DNA of 64,000 nucleotides. Source: Acidobacteriota bacterium (GTDB taxonomy: Bacteria; Acidobacteriota; Blastocatellia; Pyrinomonadales; Pyrinomonadaceae). The translations under genes and the position numbers were made by a program. Under the pieces are notes generated by a model. It was not told the DNA's origin. It saw only the letters and a list, made by a program, of their open reading frames with translations, and did no database searches. Positions 25,519-33,876 of the stretch are shown here, piece after piece (the first letter of the stretch is position 1; each line of letters starts with the position of its first letter). The stretch is taken from NCBI GenBank assembly GCA_025463135.1, contig JAOAPY010000020.1, positions 1 to 64,000 of the forward strand, in the 5' to 3' direction.

Positions 25519-27212
25519 TGAAGAAGAATTGCAAAGCAGGATCGAATTTTCCGGGAGCGCACAACCTGGGACCGCACGCTTCCAGCGTGCCTGGTCGCAA
25601 GAGAGAGTTGCAGCGTCGTAACTGGCTTCTATGGTTACGCCAGCACGCAGGATGCGTGCGGTCCCAGGTTCGATCCGAGGTTCGGTCCCGGGTTTTGCTC
25701 GCGGCCATTGCCTGTGCGCTCGTGATCTTTGCGTTGCCAGTCGAAGTGTTGGCGCGGGTGGGCGGCGGACAGTCGTATGGAGGCGGCAGAGGCAGCGGTG
25801 GTGGCGGTGGCGGGGCAGGCGCAGTCATCTGGTTGATCTTCCAGCTGGTGCGCATGCTGCTGTACCTGACCATTGAATACCCGATCGTCGGCATTCCACT
25901 CGACATCATCGTGATCGCCGGTGTCATTTATTACTTCACACGGCGGACACGAACGGTGGAAAGTGAATTCGTTTCTGCCGCTGCTTCCGAGCCGACGGTG
26001 GGAGCTGGGACCTCGAGCCCTCAGGATGCCTCGCGCGCGTTTGCTCACTTGCGCCGCTTTGATCCGAACTTTTCTGAAATCATCTTCACCGATTTTTGTT
26101 ATGCGCTTTATGGCAAAGCGCAGGAAGCGCGCGGACGCGGGCCGCAGGCGCTCGATCTTTTTTCACCTTACTTGAGTGCCGGGGCGCGCGCATCGCTCAG
26201 CGAACGCAATGCTTCCGGAGTCAGAGAAGTCAGGGGCATCATTGTTGGCTCAATGCAAGTAACGGATGTTCAGGGCCTGGACACTCCGCTGGTGCGCGCG
26301 CGGGTTTTGTTCGAAACAAACTATACGGAGATGACAGTCCGCGGCGGCCAGGCGCCGGTAGAGATGAGTTATTACGTGCGCGAGTTTTGGGACCTGGAAC
26401 GCAAGCGTGATTTGCTGTCGCCACCTCCGGCCCAGGCGACGGCCCTGCACTGCCCCCGCTGCGGCGCCCCACTCCAACAAGACTCAGTCGGAGCCTGCGC
26501 TTTTTGTCTGACGAAGATCGATAGCGGCGAATTTCAATGGTACGTGCGCAGCATCACGCTGCTCAGCCGCGAGGAACGAGGGCCGCTACTGACTGGAAAC
26601 GTTCCCGAAGTGGGGACTGAATACCCTTCGGTGGTCCAGCCCGGCTTTCCCGCTAAGCGTGCAGAGTTTGAGCAACATCATCCGGAATTTTCCTGGAGCA
26701 AGTTCCAGGCGCGGGCCGGCCTGATTTTCACTGAACTACAGGCCGCCTGGTCCACCCTGAATTGGGACCGCGCGCGTCCGCACGAAACGGACAGTATCTT
26801 TCAGATGCATCAGTATTGGATTGATGCCTATCGCCGGCAAGGGCTGAGGAATGCGCTCGACCAGAGCAGGATCACGGCGATGCAGCCGGTAAAGATTCAG
26901 GAGGACGCTTTTTACAACGCGATCACGTTACGCATCTGGGCCGAAGGCTTCGATTACACAATCGACAGCAAGGGCAACATCGTAGCCGGATCGAAGACGA
27001 GCCTGCGTCGCTGGAGCGAATATTGGACGTTCATACGAAATCGCGGATCGAAACCCGGACCGGCGCGCGCAGACCTGAATTGTCCCAATTGCGGCGCGCC
27101 TCTTAAGATCAACGCCGCTGGTGTTTGTGAATACTGCAGTGGCAAGATAACTTCAGGCGATTTCGACTGGGTGCTGTCAAAGATTGAGCAGGATGAATCG
27201 TACGCGGGCTGA
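25518..27212 (+). CDS. Tim44-like domain membrane protein with two zinc ribbons
   Basis: 564 aa from ATG 25518; GTG 25515 is the alternative. Residues about 58-78 are hydrophobic (VLLAAIACALVIFALPVEVLA), then a Gly-rich stretch and a second membrane segment (AVIWLIFQLVRMLLYL). Tim44-like segments follow twice, FAHLRRFDPNFSEIIFTDFC and FEQHHPEFSWSKFQARAGLI, each continuing into the beta-rich part of the fold. Two treble-clef or ribbon motifs are present: CPRCGAPL with CAFC, and CPNCGAPL with CEYC. Residues about 16-51 are encoded by a palindromic repeat (25563-25670), so the authentic start may lie further downstream, for example a TTG just before the hydrophobic segment. Confidence 0.78.
   Translation: MKKNCKAGSNFPGAHNLGPHASSVPGRKRELQRRNWLLWLRQHAGCVRSQVRSEVRSRVLLAAIACALVIFALPVEVLARVGGGQSYGGGRGSGGGGGGAGAVIWLIFQLVRMLLYLTIEYPIVGIPLDIIVIAGVIYYFTRRTRTVESEFVSAAASEPTVGAGTSSPQDASRAFAHLRRFDPNFSEIIFTDFCYALYGKAQEARGRGPQALDLFSPYLSAGARASLSERNASGVREVRGIIVGSMQVTDVQGLDTPLVRARVLFETNYTEMTVRGGQAPVEMSYYVREFWDLERKRDLLSPPPAQATALHCPRCGAPLQQDSVGACAFCLTKIDSGEFQWYVRSITLLSREERGPLLTGNVPEVGTEYPSVVQPGFPAKRAEFEQHHPEFSWSKFQARAGLIFTELQAAWSTLNWDRARPHETDSIFQMHQYWIDAYRRQGLRNALDQSRITAMQPVKIQEDAFYNAITLRIWAEGFDYTIDSKGNIVAGSKTSLRRWSEYWTFIRNRGSKPGPARADLNCPNCGAPLKINAAGVCEYCSGKITSGDFDWVLSKIEQDESYAG
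25563..25670. repeat. Palindromic repeat element inside the 5' end of the Tim44-like gene
   Basis: AACCTGGGACCGCACGC at 25563-25579 is the exact reverse complement of the 17 bases at 25654-25670, and each arm is followed or preceded by a second short palindrome (GCACGCttccaGCGTGC). It is read through in frame by the coding region. Confidence 0.75.
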
Positions 27213-27357
27213 CATCTAATTGCGCGGCCAGAACATCGAACGTCCCGATTTGAAAATTAGATTTGACAGGATTAGCGGGATTTACAAGAGGAGTGTGCGC
27301 CCTCAATCTGCATGAAAGTGCATTTCTGTAATTTTGCTCATCCTGTTTTGGAGATTT

Positions 27358-28794
27358 ATGAAACGTAGTCTCGTACTTTTATTGATCGTGTGGTCGCTGT
27401 TCCTGCCGGCAGCATCACAGGCATCGGCGCAGATTCCGCGGCCCGCTGCGCCCCAACGGGCAACGACGGCTACGGCTACGGCTACCGCGCGCCTGCCCGA
27501 AGCAGAGTTACTCAACAAGGTGCTTCCCAATGGACTGGAGGTAATCGTACTCCAGGATCACTCTGTGCCGCTGGTGACCATCGAACTGGGCGTGAAGAAC
27601 GGTTCCTATACCGAGCCGCCGGAGCTCAACGGGCTCTCTCACCTTTACGAGCACATGTTTTTTAAGGCGAACCGGGCCATCGCCAACGCCGAGGATTACA
27701 CCAAAACGATTGGCCAACTGGGAGTAGCTTACAACGGCTCGACCCGCGAAGAAGTCGTCAATTATTACTTTACGACCACCATTCCAAATTTGCGCACGGC
27801 CATGCAATTCATGCGCGATTCGGTGCGCTACCCGCTCTTTGACGATCGCGAATTTGAACGCGAGCGCGAAGTAGTGATTGGCGAAATCGATCGTAATGAA
27901 TCAAATCCCTTCTATTATCTCAACCGCGAAATGTTTGCTCGCTTGTTCTACAAGTATCCCAGCCGCAAAGCACCGCTTGGCAATCGCCAGACGGTTTCCA
28001 CCGCCACGACCGACATGATGCGACTGATTCAGGGACGCTATTACGTACCAAACAATTCAGCGCTGGTGGTCACGGGCGATGTTAAGGCGGAAGAGATTTA
28101 TCAGCTGGTCCAGGAATTCTTTGGCGATTGGCCGCGGCGCGAAAAAGATCCGTTTGTCGAATTCCCCCTAGTTGAACATCCGCCGCTTACGAAGAGCGAG
28201 GGAGCGGTGATCACACAGCCGGTACAGAATGTGATTATCAGCGTTGGCTGGCATGGACCTTCGATCGGTAAAGACAATGCCGCGACCTACGCCGCCGACG
28301 TGTTCTCGTTTATCTTGCGCCAGCCAAACTCGCGGTTTCAGCGCGCCCTGGTGGACTCGGGTCTGGTGAATGGCGCGGATCTGGGTTACTACACGCAAAG
28401 GAACGTCGGGCCCATCACCCTGACGGCGGTAACCACGCCGGAAAAAGCGCAGGCTGCCGTGCGGGCCATCCACAATGAGGTCGCCCACTTTAACGACAAA
28501 GACTATTTCACCGACGAGCAACTCGAGAGTGCCAAGGCGCTGCTCGAAGCTGACGATCTCTACTCGCGCGAAAAACTGAGCGAGTACGCGCACACCTTAA
28601 CGTTCTGGTGGGCCTCGACGGGCATCGATTATTTCCGTGGCTATCTGCCGACGCTGCGCCGTACTTCGCGCGCCGATATCAGCCGCTATGTAACCACTTA
28701 TATCCAGGGCAAGCCGCACGTTAGTCTGGCGTTGATTTCAGAAGACGGGCAAAAGCAGGCCCAACTGACACCGGAAGAGTTGATTGGTAAATGA
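27358..28794 (+). CDS. M16 family zinc metallopeptidase (catalytic subunit)
   Basis: 478 aa; ATG 27358 has GGAG 6 nt upstream. A signal peptide (LVLLLIVWSLFLPAASQASA) is followed by the inverted zinc motif HLYEH at residues 95-99 and the distal glutamate region EREREVVIGEIDRNE. The second half is the M16_C domain (TRRTSRADISRYVTTYI near the end). It overlaps the next gene by ATGA. The family (pitrilysin/PqqL type) degrades peptides in the periplasm as a pair of active and inactive halves. Confidence 0.92.
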   Translation: MKRSLVLLLIVWSLFLPAASQASAQIPRPAAPQRATTATATATARLPEAELLNKVLPNGLEVIVLQDHSVPLVTIELGVKNGSYTEPPELNGLSHLYEHMFFKANRAIANAEDYTKTIGQLGVAYNGSTREEVVNYYFTTTIPNLRTAMQFMRDSVRYPLFDDREFEREREVVIGEIDRNESNPFYYLNREMFARLFYKYPSRKAPLGNRQTVSTATTDMMRLIQGRYYVPNNSALVVTGDVKAEEIYQLVQEFFGDWPRREKDPFVEFPLVEHPPLTKSEGAVITQPVQNVIISVGWHGPSIGKDNAATYAADVFSFILRQPNSRFQRALVDSGLVNGADLGYYTQRNVGPITLTAVTTPEKAQAAVRAIHNEVAHFNDKDYFTDEQLESAKALLEADDLYSREKLSEYAHTLTFWWASTGIDYFRGYLPTLRRTSRADISRYVTTYIQGKPHVSLALISEDGQKQAQLTPEELIGK

Positions 28795-30182
28795 AAAATA
28801 GAATTCTAATCATTGTTTTGCTGGCGATACTGGCGGGTACCTCTGCCACACCGTTGCGGGCCGGACAGCAAAGCGCCACCGCGAAGGCTACAGCAGTCCA
28901 GGCCCAGAAGACTGAAAGCATTCAGGACATAGTCGCCAAGCAGGCGGCCCTGGTCTCTGAGTTCGAGGTCAATGGCCTGAAGGTGTTGGTGAAACGCCGC
29001 GAGGGTAGTTTAACGGTGGCCGCTGGTCTTTTTATTCGCGGCGGCGCGCGTAATATCACCGCTGAGAACGCAGGTATCGAAAGTTTGATGCTGTCTTCGG
29101 CAACCGAGGCCAGCGCCGGCTTTCCGCGCGAGCGCATGCGATCCGAACTATCGCGCATGGGTACGGTGCTTGGTTCGGGTGTGAATTACGACTATTCCAC
29201 GCTGACGTTGATCTCGACGCGACCAAACTTTGACCGTTCATGGGAAATATTCGCAGACGCAGCCCTGCACCCGTCATTCACGAAAGACGACGTGGCCATC
29301 GTGCAGTCAAGAATTGTTGCTTCCTTGAGAGACGATACCGACGATCCTGACACCTACCTGCAGCGACTGCAGGAGAAGGTTGCTTATGCCGGCCACCCTT
29401 ATGGAAACCGCGCTGAAGGGACCGCTGAGAGTGTGGCGCGTCTCACGCCGGATGATTTGCAGCGCTACCATCAAAAATTGATGGAAACCTCCCGCTTGCT
29501 TCTCGTTATCGTTGGCGATCTTGATCCCGCGCAGATGAAAGCCAGGGTCTCTGCGTCCTTCGGCAAAGTGCCGCGCGGTACTTATAAGCCTGAGCCGGTC
29601 CCACAGTTGGCCTTTGACAAGTCGAGCGTGGAGGTGACCAGCCGCGAGCTTCCCACCAACTATGTCCAGGGCATTTTTGTCGCGCCGCCGCTGACCTCGC
29701 CGGATATCTATCCCATGCGCGTTGCCGCCGCGCTGTTGCGCGATCGCGTCTTTGAAGAAGTGCGCGTCAAGCGAAATTTGTCCTACGCCCCAAGCGCATT
29801 TTTAGGCAGCCAGGCGGCAAACGTCGGCGGCATTTATGTGAGTGCGGTGGACGCCAATCAGGCGATTGGCGTGATGCTCGATGAGATAGCGCGATTGCAG
29901 CGAGAGCTTATCGATCAGGACGACATCAAGGCGGTGGTGGCCCAGTACCTGACTACTTACTACATGAGCCAGGAAACGAATGCCGCCCAGGCCGCTGAAT
30001 TAGCGCAGGCGGAATTGATAGGCGGCGGCTGGCGCAACTCCGCGGAATTTATCAATCGCTTACGCGCACTGACTCCCGCGGACGTCCAGCGCGTGGCGCA
30101 AAAGTATATGCGCAATATTCGCTTCGTCGTCATCGGCAACCCGAAGGCGGTCGACGCGAAAGTGTTTTTACGGGCGGGGTAA
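28791..30182 (+). CDS. M16 family peptidase-like protein (non-catalytic partner)
   Basis: 463 aa with a signal peptide (ILIIVLLAILAGTSATPLRA). The fold is M16-like (GLFIRGGARNITAENAGIES ... RSWEIFADAALHPSFTKDD), but the zinc motif position reads GIESLMLSSATEAS, so the HxxEH ligands are missing. The C-terminal part contains RYHQKLMETSRLLLVIVGDL and VRVKRNLSYAPSAFLGS, where the R/Y pair used for substrate binding in M16_C domains can be seen. This is the standard partner of the upstream catalytic subunit. Confidence 0.9.
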   Translation: MKNRILIIVLLAILAGTSATPLRAGQQSATAKATAVQAQKTESIQDIVAKQAALVSEFEVNGLKVLVKRREGSLTVAAGLFIRGGARNITAENAGIESLMLSSATEASAGFPRERMRSELSRMGTVLGSGVNYDYSTLTLISTRPNFDRSWEIFADAALHPSFTKDDVAIVQSRIVASLRDDTDDPDTYLQRLQEKVAYAGHPYGNRAEGTAESVARLTPDDLQRYHQKLMETSRLLLVIVGDLDPAQMKARVSASFGKVPRGTYKPEPVPQLAFDKSSVEVTSRELPTNYVQGIFVAPPLTSPDIYPMRVAAALLRDRVFEEVRVKRNLSYAPSAFLGSQAANVGGIYVSAVDANQAIGVMLDEIARLQRELIDQDDIKAVVAQYLTTYYMSQETNAAQAAELAQAELIGGGWRNSAEFINRLRALTPADVQRVAQKYMRNIRFVVIGNPKAVDAKVFLRAG

Positions 30183-30185
30183 AGA

Positions 30186-30209
30186 CAGAAGGCAGAAAGC
30201 AGAAGGCAG
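30186..30209. repeat. Short heptamer repeat tract (left of the IVS gene)
   Basis: Three heptamers CAGAAGG, CAGAAAG, CAGAAGG plus CAG. The same heptamers appear in the opposite orientation at 30689-30779, so the four-helix protein gene is bracketed by them. Confidence 0.7.
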
Positions 30210-30252
30210 CCGCGCTTTGGTCAGTTTTTTGGATTAGCAAAAGAGATTTCGA

Positions 30253-30639
30253 TTACTCGCGCCGCTGTGAAAGTGGCGCGAACTTAGTCGGGTTGTCAAT
30301 CATACTACTCAACATTCTTCCGACTTCCTCATAGCTAGCGGTTATACGTTTGTGGTTATCACGAGAAAGGTAGCCGCAATCCAAGGCAAAATCCAGCCAC
30401 ACTTGCGTTTCGCTCGCCTCGGCATCACAGTCAGTTAGCTTATTTACGAGCATGTTTGGATAGCGCCGCTTGCGAAATCCTTCTGCAAGGTTTGCAGCTA
30501 CGCTTCGCGATGAGCGGCGAATTTGATCGGTGAGTGAGTAAAGTTCTTCTTTTGGAAACGCTCTCGATAGACGGAAGATTTCCATCGCCAACTTATAGGC
30601 AAGCTGGTAAACCTTAAGATCCCGGTGTCCACGTAACAT
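30253..30639 (-). CDS. Four-helix bundle protein of the 23S rRNA intervening-sequence (S23) family
   Basis: 128 aa from ATG 30639, which has AAAGGAGT upstream; the frame extends to 30801 only by reading through heptamer repeats. The sequence HRDLKVYQLAYKLAMEIF ... DQIRRSSRSVAANLAEG ... SETQVWLDFALDCGYL is diagnostic for the family first found in 23S rRNA intervening sequences and related to the Avd protein of diversity-generating retroelements. No reverse transcriptase or template repeat is nearby, so it is a solitary copy. Its function in such settings is unknown. Confidence 0.88.
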   Translation of the reverse strand: MLRGHRDLKVYQLAYKLAMEIFRLSRAFPKEELYSLTDQIRRSSRSVAANLAEGFRKRRYPNMLVNKLTDCDAEASETQVWLDFALDCGYLSRDNHKRITASYEEVGRMLSSMIDNPTKFAPLSQRRE

Positions 30640-30688
30640 AGAAGACTCCTTTTGGTGGGATCTGAGCTGTGTTTCTATAGTGGTTACG

Positions 30689-30779
30689 CTTTCTGCTTTC
30701 TGCTTTCTGCTTTCTGCTTTCTGCTTTCTGCTTTCTGCCTTCTGCCTTCTGCCTTCTGCCTTCTGCCTTCTGTTTTCTG
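30689..30779. repeat. Heptanucleotide tandem repeat, 13 units
   Basis: Seven CTTTCTG units (30689-30737) are followed by five CCTTCTG units (30738-30772) and one TTTTCTG. The tract sits between the upstream edge of the IVS-family gene and the stop of the HtrA-TPR gene, ending 5 nt from that stop. Confidence 0.9.
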
Positions 30780-30784
30780 CCCCG

Positions 30785-31930
30785 CTATCGCTGTATTTCA
30801 CTCAGCAGCTTCTCATACAACTTCGCGTCCAGACGTTGGAGCACTTTGCCCTGGACCGCTACCAGGTCCGGATTTCCGATCTCATGATAGGTGAGGGCCA
30901 GATTGTAATAGGCTTCAGCAGCTTTGGGCTCGAGGCGCACAGCTTGTTTATAAGAATCGATTGCGTCGCTGAACCGGCCGGCGTAAAAGTGGGCGTCACC
31001 CAGTTTGTTATAAACCTCAGCGGAATCGGGACGTAGTTGCAGCGCTTGCTGGTAAGCCCGAATCGCGTCGGCAGTCTTGCCCTGTTTGGTTTTGCAATAA
31101 CCCACCTGGATCCACGCTTCGGCGCGCTTGGGATCCTTGTTGACCGCGTTCTCGAAGTAGCCGAGAGCGCCGTCGTAATTTCCCAGCCACATTGAATCGA
31201 GACCACTGCGGTAGAACGAAGCAGCTACGGCCTCGGCTGAATCCCGCTCGCTGATTTTGGCCACCAACTCCGGCAGCATAATGAATTTGCTGGTGGGCAA
31301 GCGGTGCACGCGCGCCGACTCGATCGCCAGATTAATGTTCTCGCCGTTGATAACGCGAATCGTGACTATACCAATTACCTGACCCTGCAGATTGAACAGC
31401 GGGCTGCCGCTGTTCCCATGTGATACCGGCGCTGTGATCTGAATTATCTTGCCCAGGTTGGGAACTTCACGGACTGCCGAAACAATGCCATCGCTGACTG
31501 AACCCTCCAGCCGCAACGGATTGCCGATTACGAAAATCTTTTCGCCGTCTTCGGGGAGGACCGTCGAAAGCTGCAGTGGCTTGACCCTGTCGGCCGGAAT
31601 GTCGACACTCAAGAGAGCGAGATCCCCCTCCTCATCCACGCTCAGGACACCATTAACCGCATAGACTCGGCCTTTAGCGTCCAGAGTCCTGATTTCCGCG
31701 CGATATGCTCCGCGGATAACGTGCAAGTTGGTCAAGACCTGTTCGGGGTGCAGAAAGAAGCCACTGCCAGTGGCCAGCGCTTCGCCCTTTTGGTCGAAGG
31801 TGGCAATGGCAACCACTGCGGGCTTTACCTTGCGCACGAGTTCGGGGAGATTTGTCTCTGCTGGCGCGCTTTGAGCAGCGAGAAGAAGAGACAGGAGCAC
31901 CAGCAATCGGGGTAAATTGCGATTCAACAT
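30785..31930 (-). CDS. Secreted HtrA-like serine protease with C-terminal TPR repeats
   Basis: 381 aa; ATG 31930 with GGAGAG upstream is preferred over TTG 31942. A signal peptide (LLVLLSLLLAAQSAPAE) precedes an S1C protease domain with His70 (VLTNLHVI), Asp103 (EGDLALL) and Ser174 (HGNSGSPL). There is no PDZ domain; instead three or more TPR units occupy about residues 235-370 (GYFENAVNKDPKRAEAWIQV, AYQQALQLRPDSAEVYNKLG, SYKQAVRLEPKAAEAYYNLA). The TPR part probably binds substrate or partner proteins in the periplasm. Confidence 0.92.
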   Translation of the reverse strand: MLNRNLPRLLVLLSLLLAAQSAPAETNLPELVRKVKPAVVAIATFDQKGEALATGSGFFLHPEQVLTNLHVIRGAYRAEIRTLDAKGRVYAVNGVLSVDEEGDLALLSVDIPADRVKPLQLSTVLPEDGEKIFVIGNPLRLEGSVSDGIVSAVREVPNLGKIIQITAPVSHGNSGSPLFNLQGQVIGIVTIRVINGENINLAIESARVHRLPTSKFIMLPELVAKISERDSAEAVAASFYRSGLDSMWLGNYDGALGYFENAVNKDPKRAEAWIQVGYCKTKQGKTADAIRAYQQALQLRPDSAEVYNKLGDAHFYAGRFSDAIDSYKQAVRLEPKAAEAYYNLALTYHEIGNPDLVAVQGKVLQRLDAKLYEKLLSEIQR

Positions 31931-32165
31931 AACTCTCTCCAAGTTCTTTCCAGGAGAACTTAATTCAATTCAGAGCGTGGGAGCCGGCCAGCGATGGCAA
32001 CGGCAGCTTTGACGGGTTGGACTTAAACGGTCGGATCCGGGAGGTTCACTCCCCTCACCCAAATATTACAGCAGTGTTACGAAAATGTGCTAGAGATATT
32101 TTCCTTCTCGAACTTAACAGCAATAAACTCTCCGCCCTGCTTGACCTCGACTTCTTCAGGGCAAA

Positions 32166-32194
32166 AAAGGCTGCCACATAATGTGGCAGCCTTT
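32166..32194 (-). terminator. Intrinsic terminator of the secreted protein gene ending at 32228
   Basis: AAAGGCTGCCACAT (32166-32179) pairs with ATGTGGCAGCCTTT (32181-32194). On the minus strand the stem is followed by TTTT and more, and it lies 33 nt after the stop. It could also act on plus-strand transcripts. Confidence 0.85.
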
Positions 32195-32227
32195 CTTGCG
32201 TCGGATTGTACTCAGTTGTAGTCAGCC

Positions 32228-33220
32228 CTAGTTGGCTCTGATGATCTCTACCCAACCAACTCGCGGACCAGCGGGTATGTTCACGCCACCTGCGTCTTCC
32301 ATCGTTACCAGCAATCCGAAATCCCGGAGTGCTACCTGCGATTGGATCTCAGCTTCGTTGTGCCCACCCGTATTCACGATCTGGCCAAGTTTCACGAACT
32401 TGTTGTCCGGAGACACTGCCCAAACTGTGTAGGTCTTGCCGGCCGGCGCTTCCTTCAGTTCATGAAAACGGAACTTGACATCGGTTCGGCCATCCTTGTG
32501 CGGCTCAAGGAAAACGTTGGCGCGCGCGCCCGTCATGTCGCCGCTGAAGCCGATCTTGAGTTTCGTGTCATCGCCCTTTTTATAGGCGGGAATATTAAGC
32601 ATCGGCACTGTATAAGGCGAGGCTCCAACTTCCCCTGACGTGGTAGTCGCTGAAACTTTTTCACCGACTGGGTGCCTGCTGAACGGCACTACGGCAAAGC
32701 CCTGTGGTACCGCGCTGCGGAAGTAAACCTTCGTATCCGGCCCGTAAGTGGTCAGGGTCGGCTCTGGGGACGCGATCAGCATGAACTTGTCCATTGGCGT
32801 CGTAGTTGTAAATGCAGCCACGCCGTGATCGATGGCAATCGGCCCCAACAGTGTGGTCACTCCGTCCGGATCGACGGCATAAAGATTAAGCGTCGTCATG
32901 TCGTCAGGGAGTCCCATCAGGTTTAGTTTGATCGTGGTGCCGTTTGGATCGCGTAACACGGTAGCGGTGCCTTTGGCATTTGTCAGCGTGATGGGATCAA
33001 GCGATAGAGCCACTTCACGACCTACCGGATATTCAATGATGGTGTAGGTCCCATCGGCATTCTGAACTGTCTTGGTGACCTGACTGGTACCGTCAGGATT
33101 CTTCACTGTGGTCGTCACGGTCTTGGTGACCGGGCTTGGATCCGTCTGTGCTGCTGCTGCAACCGCAGTCGATAAGACCAGGGCTGCCGAAAGCAGAAAG
33201 TAAGTAATCAATTTGCGCAT
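32228..33220 (-). CDS. Secreted protein of unknown function (330 aa)
   Basis: AGAAGGAG lies upstream of ATG 33220. The signal peptide is LITYFLLSAALVLSTAVAAA. A Thr/Val-rich strand region with a repeated phrase (VKNPDGTSQVTKTV, VQNADGTYTIIEY) follows. The last 90 residues (FRFHELKEAPAGKTYTVWAV ... KLGQIVNTGGHNEAEI) resemble the beta-sandwich of the RskA-type anti-sigma C-terminal domain, here without a membrane anchor. It stands alone between a GG-N10-GC promoter-like site (33297-33313) and a strong terminator, so it is probably monocistronic. Confidence 0.75.
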   Translation of the reverse strand: MRKLITYFLLSAALVLSTAVAAAAQTDPSPVTKTVTTTVKNPDGTSQVTKTVQNADGTYTIIEYPVGREVALSLDPITLTNAKGTATVLRDPNGTTIKLNLMGLPDDMTTLNLYAVDPDGVTTLLGPIAIDHGVAAFTTTTPMDKFMLIASPEPTLTTYGPDTKVYFRSAVPQGFAVVPFSRHPVGEKVSATTTSGEVGASPYTVPMLNIPAYKKGDDTKLKIGFSGDMTGARANVFLEPHKDGRTDVKFRFHELKEAPAGKTYTVWAVSPDNKFVKLGQIVNTGGHNEAEIQSQVALRDFGLLVTMEDAGGVNIPAGPRVGWVEIIRAN

Positions 33221-33296
33221 AAGTAGTTCTCCTTCTGAAATCGCGATTAACCAGGTGTTCGTAGGGGAATTGCTGTGGTATTACCAATGAAGAAGT

Positions 33297-33313
33297 GGCA
33301 ATGCTTATGCCAA
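33297..33313 (-). promoter_or_regulatory. Candidate sigma54 (-24/-12) promoter for the secreted protein gene
   Basis: On the minus strand TTGGCATAAGCATTGCC has GG and GC separated by exactly 10 nt and a TTGC -12 box, close to the TGGCAC-N5-TTGC consensus. The predicted start would lie near 33286, giving a leader of about 66 nt. The element is also partly palindromic (GGCA...TGCC), so a protein-binding operator is an alternative. Confidence 0.5.
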
Positions 33314-33453
33314 GTCCCCTCAGACGGAAAAGCGTACAAAATCCTAACTTTTAGGCAAGTTTCAGAAAGAATGGAGAAAGCCAGACGACACGGATCGATA
33401 CACGACTGTACTGGTTTCTATCCGGGAAAGGTATGCGTGGTTGGGTGAGAGCT

Positions 33454-33693
33454 CTAAGAAGTCAATCTAACTCTGGCCCATCGCGCCTGCTGGGACCATG
33501 CTTCGTCCTCCTCCGGTCTGTTCCAATCCTCAGACAGCGATTGCTCACTCAACAGAGCCGTCGTGGAAATACCATGAGCAGGTTCATCTTCGAGGATCGT
33601 TACGAGCGCACGGCGCGATTCAGTGAGAGTAACGGATTCGAGCAACAAGACCTTGCCATCCGGCTCGATAATGGCTTCGACTGTTTGAATCAT
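33454..33693 (-). CDS. Orphan antitoxin-like protein
   Basis: 79 aa from ATG 33693 with GGAGG 8 nt upstream. The sequence MIQTVEAIIEPDGKVLLLES, then SRRALVTILEDEPAHG and ALLSEQSLSEDWNRPEEDEA, is the pattern of small antitoxins that usually precede PIN-type toxins. The C-terminus (QQARWARVRLTS) differs from the expected short W-rich end, suggesting drift. The 230 nt downstream hold no toxin ORF. Confidence 0.7.
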   Translation of the reverse strand: MIQTVEAIIEPDGKVLLLESVTLTESRRALVTILEDEPAHGISTTALLSEQSLSEDWNRPEEDEAWSQQARWARVRLTS

Positions 33694-33876
33694 GATGCAT
33701 TCCTCCGCGACCATTCTCCGCATATTCTTCATCACGAGCAAGGGAACCAGATCCTTTGCTAAACACTTGCCTTGGAAACAGCCTTCCAAATTTCAGGAGT
33801 AAGTTTCGTGGGTTAATGACGGATCCAAGATCGCTGAACTAGCATTTCGCATGAAGGATCTGCCCAAACACCTTGG

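Noticed and set aside
30253-30639. Diversity-generating retroelement (Avd-like gene)
   Set aside because: No reverse transcriptase, template repeat or variable repeat is found in the window; the solitary four-helix protein fits the IVS family better.
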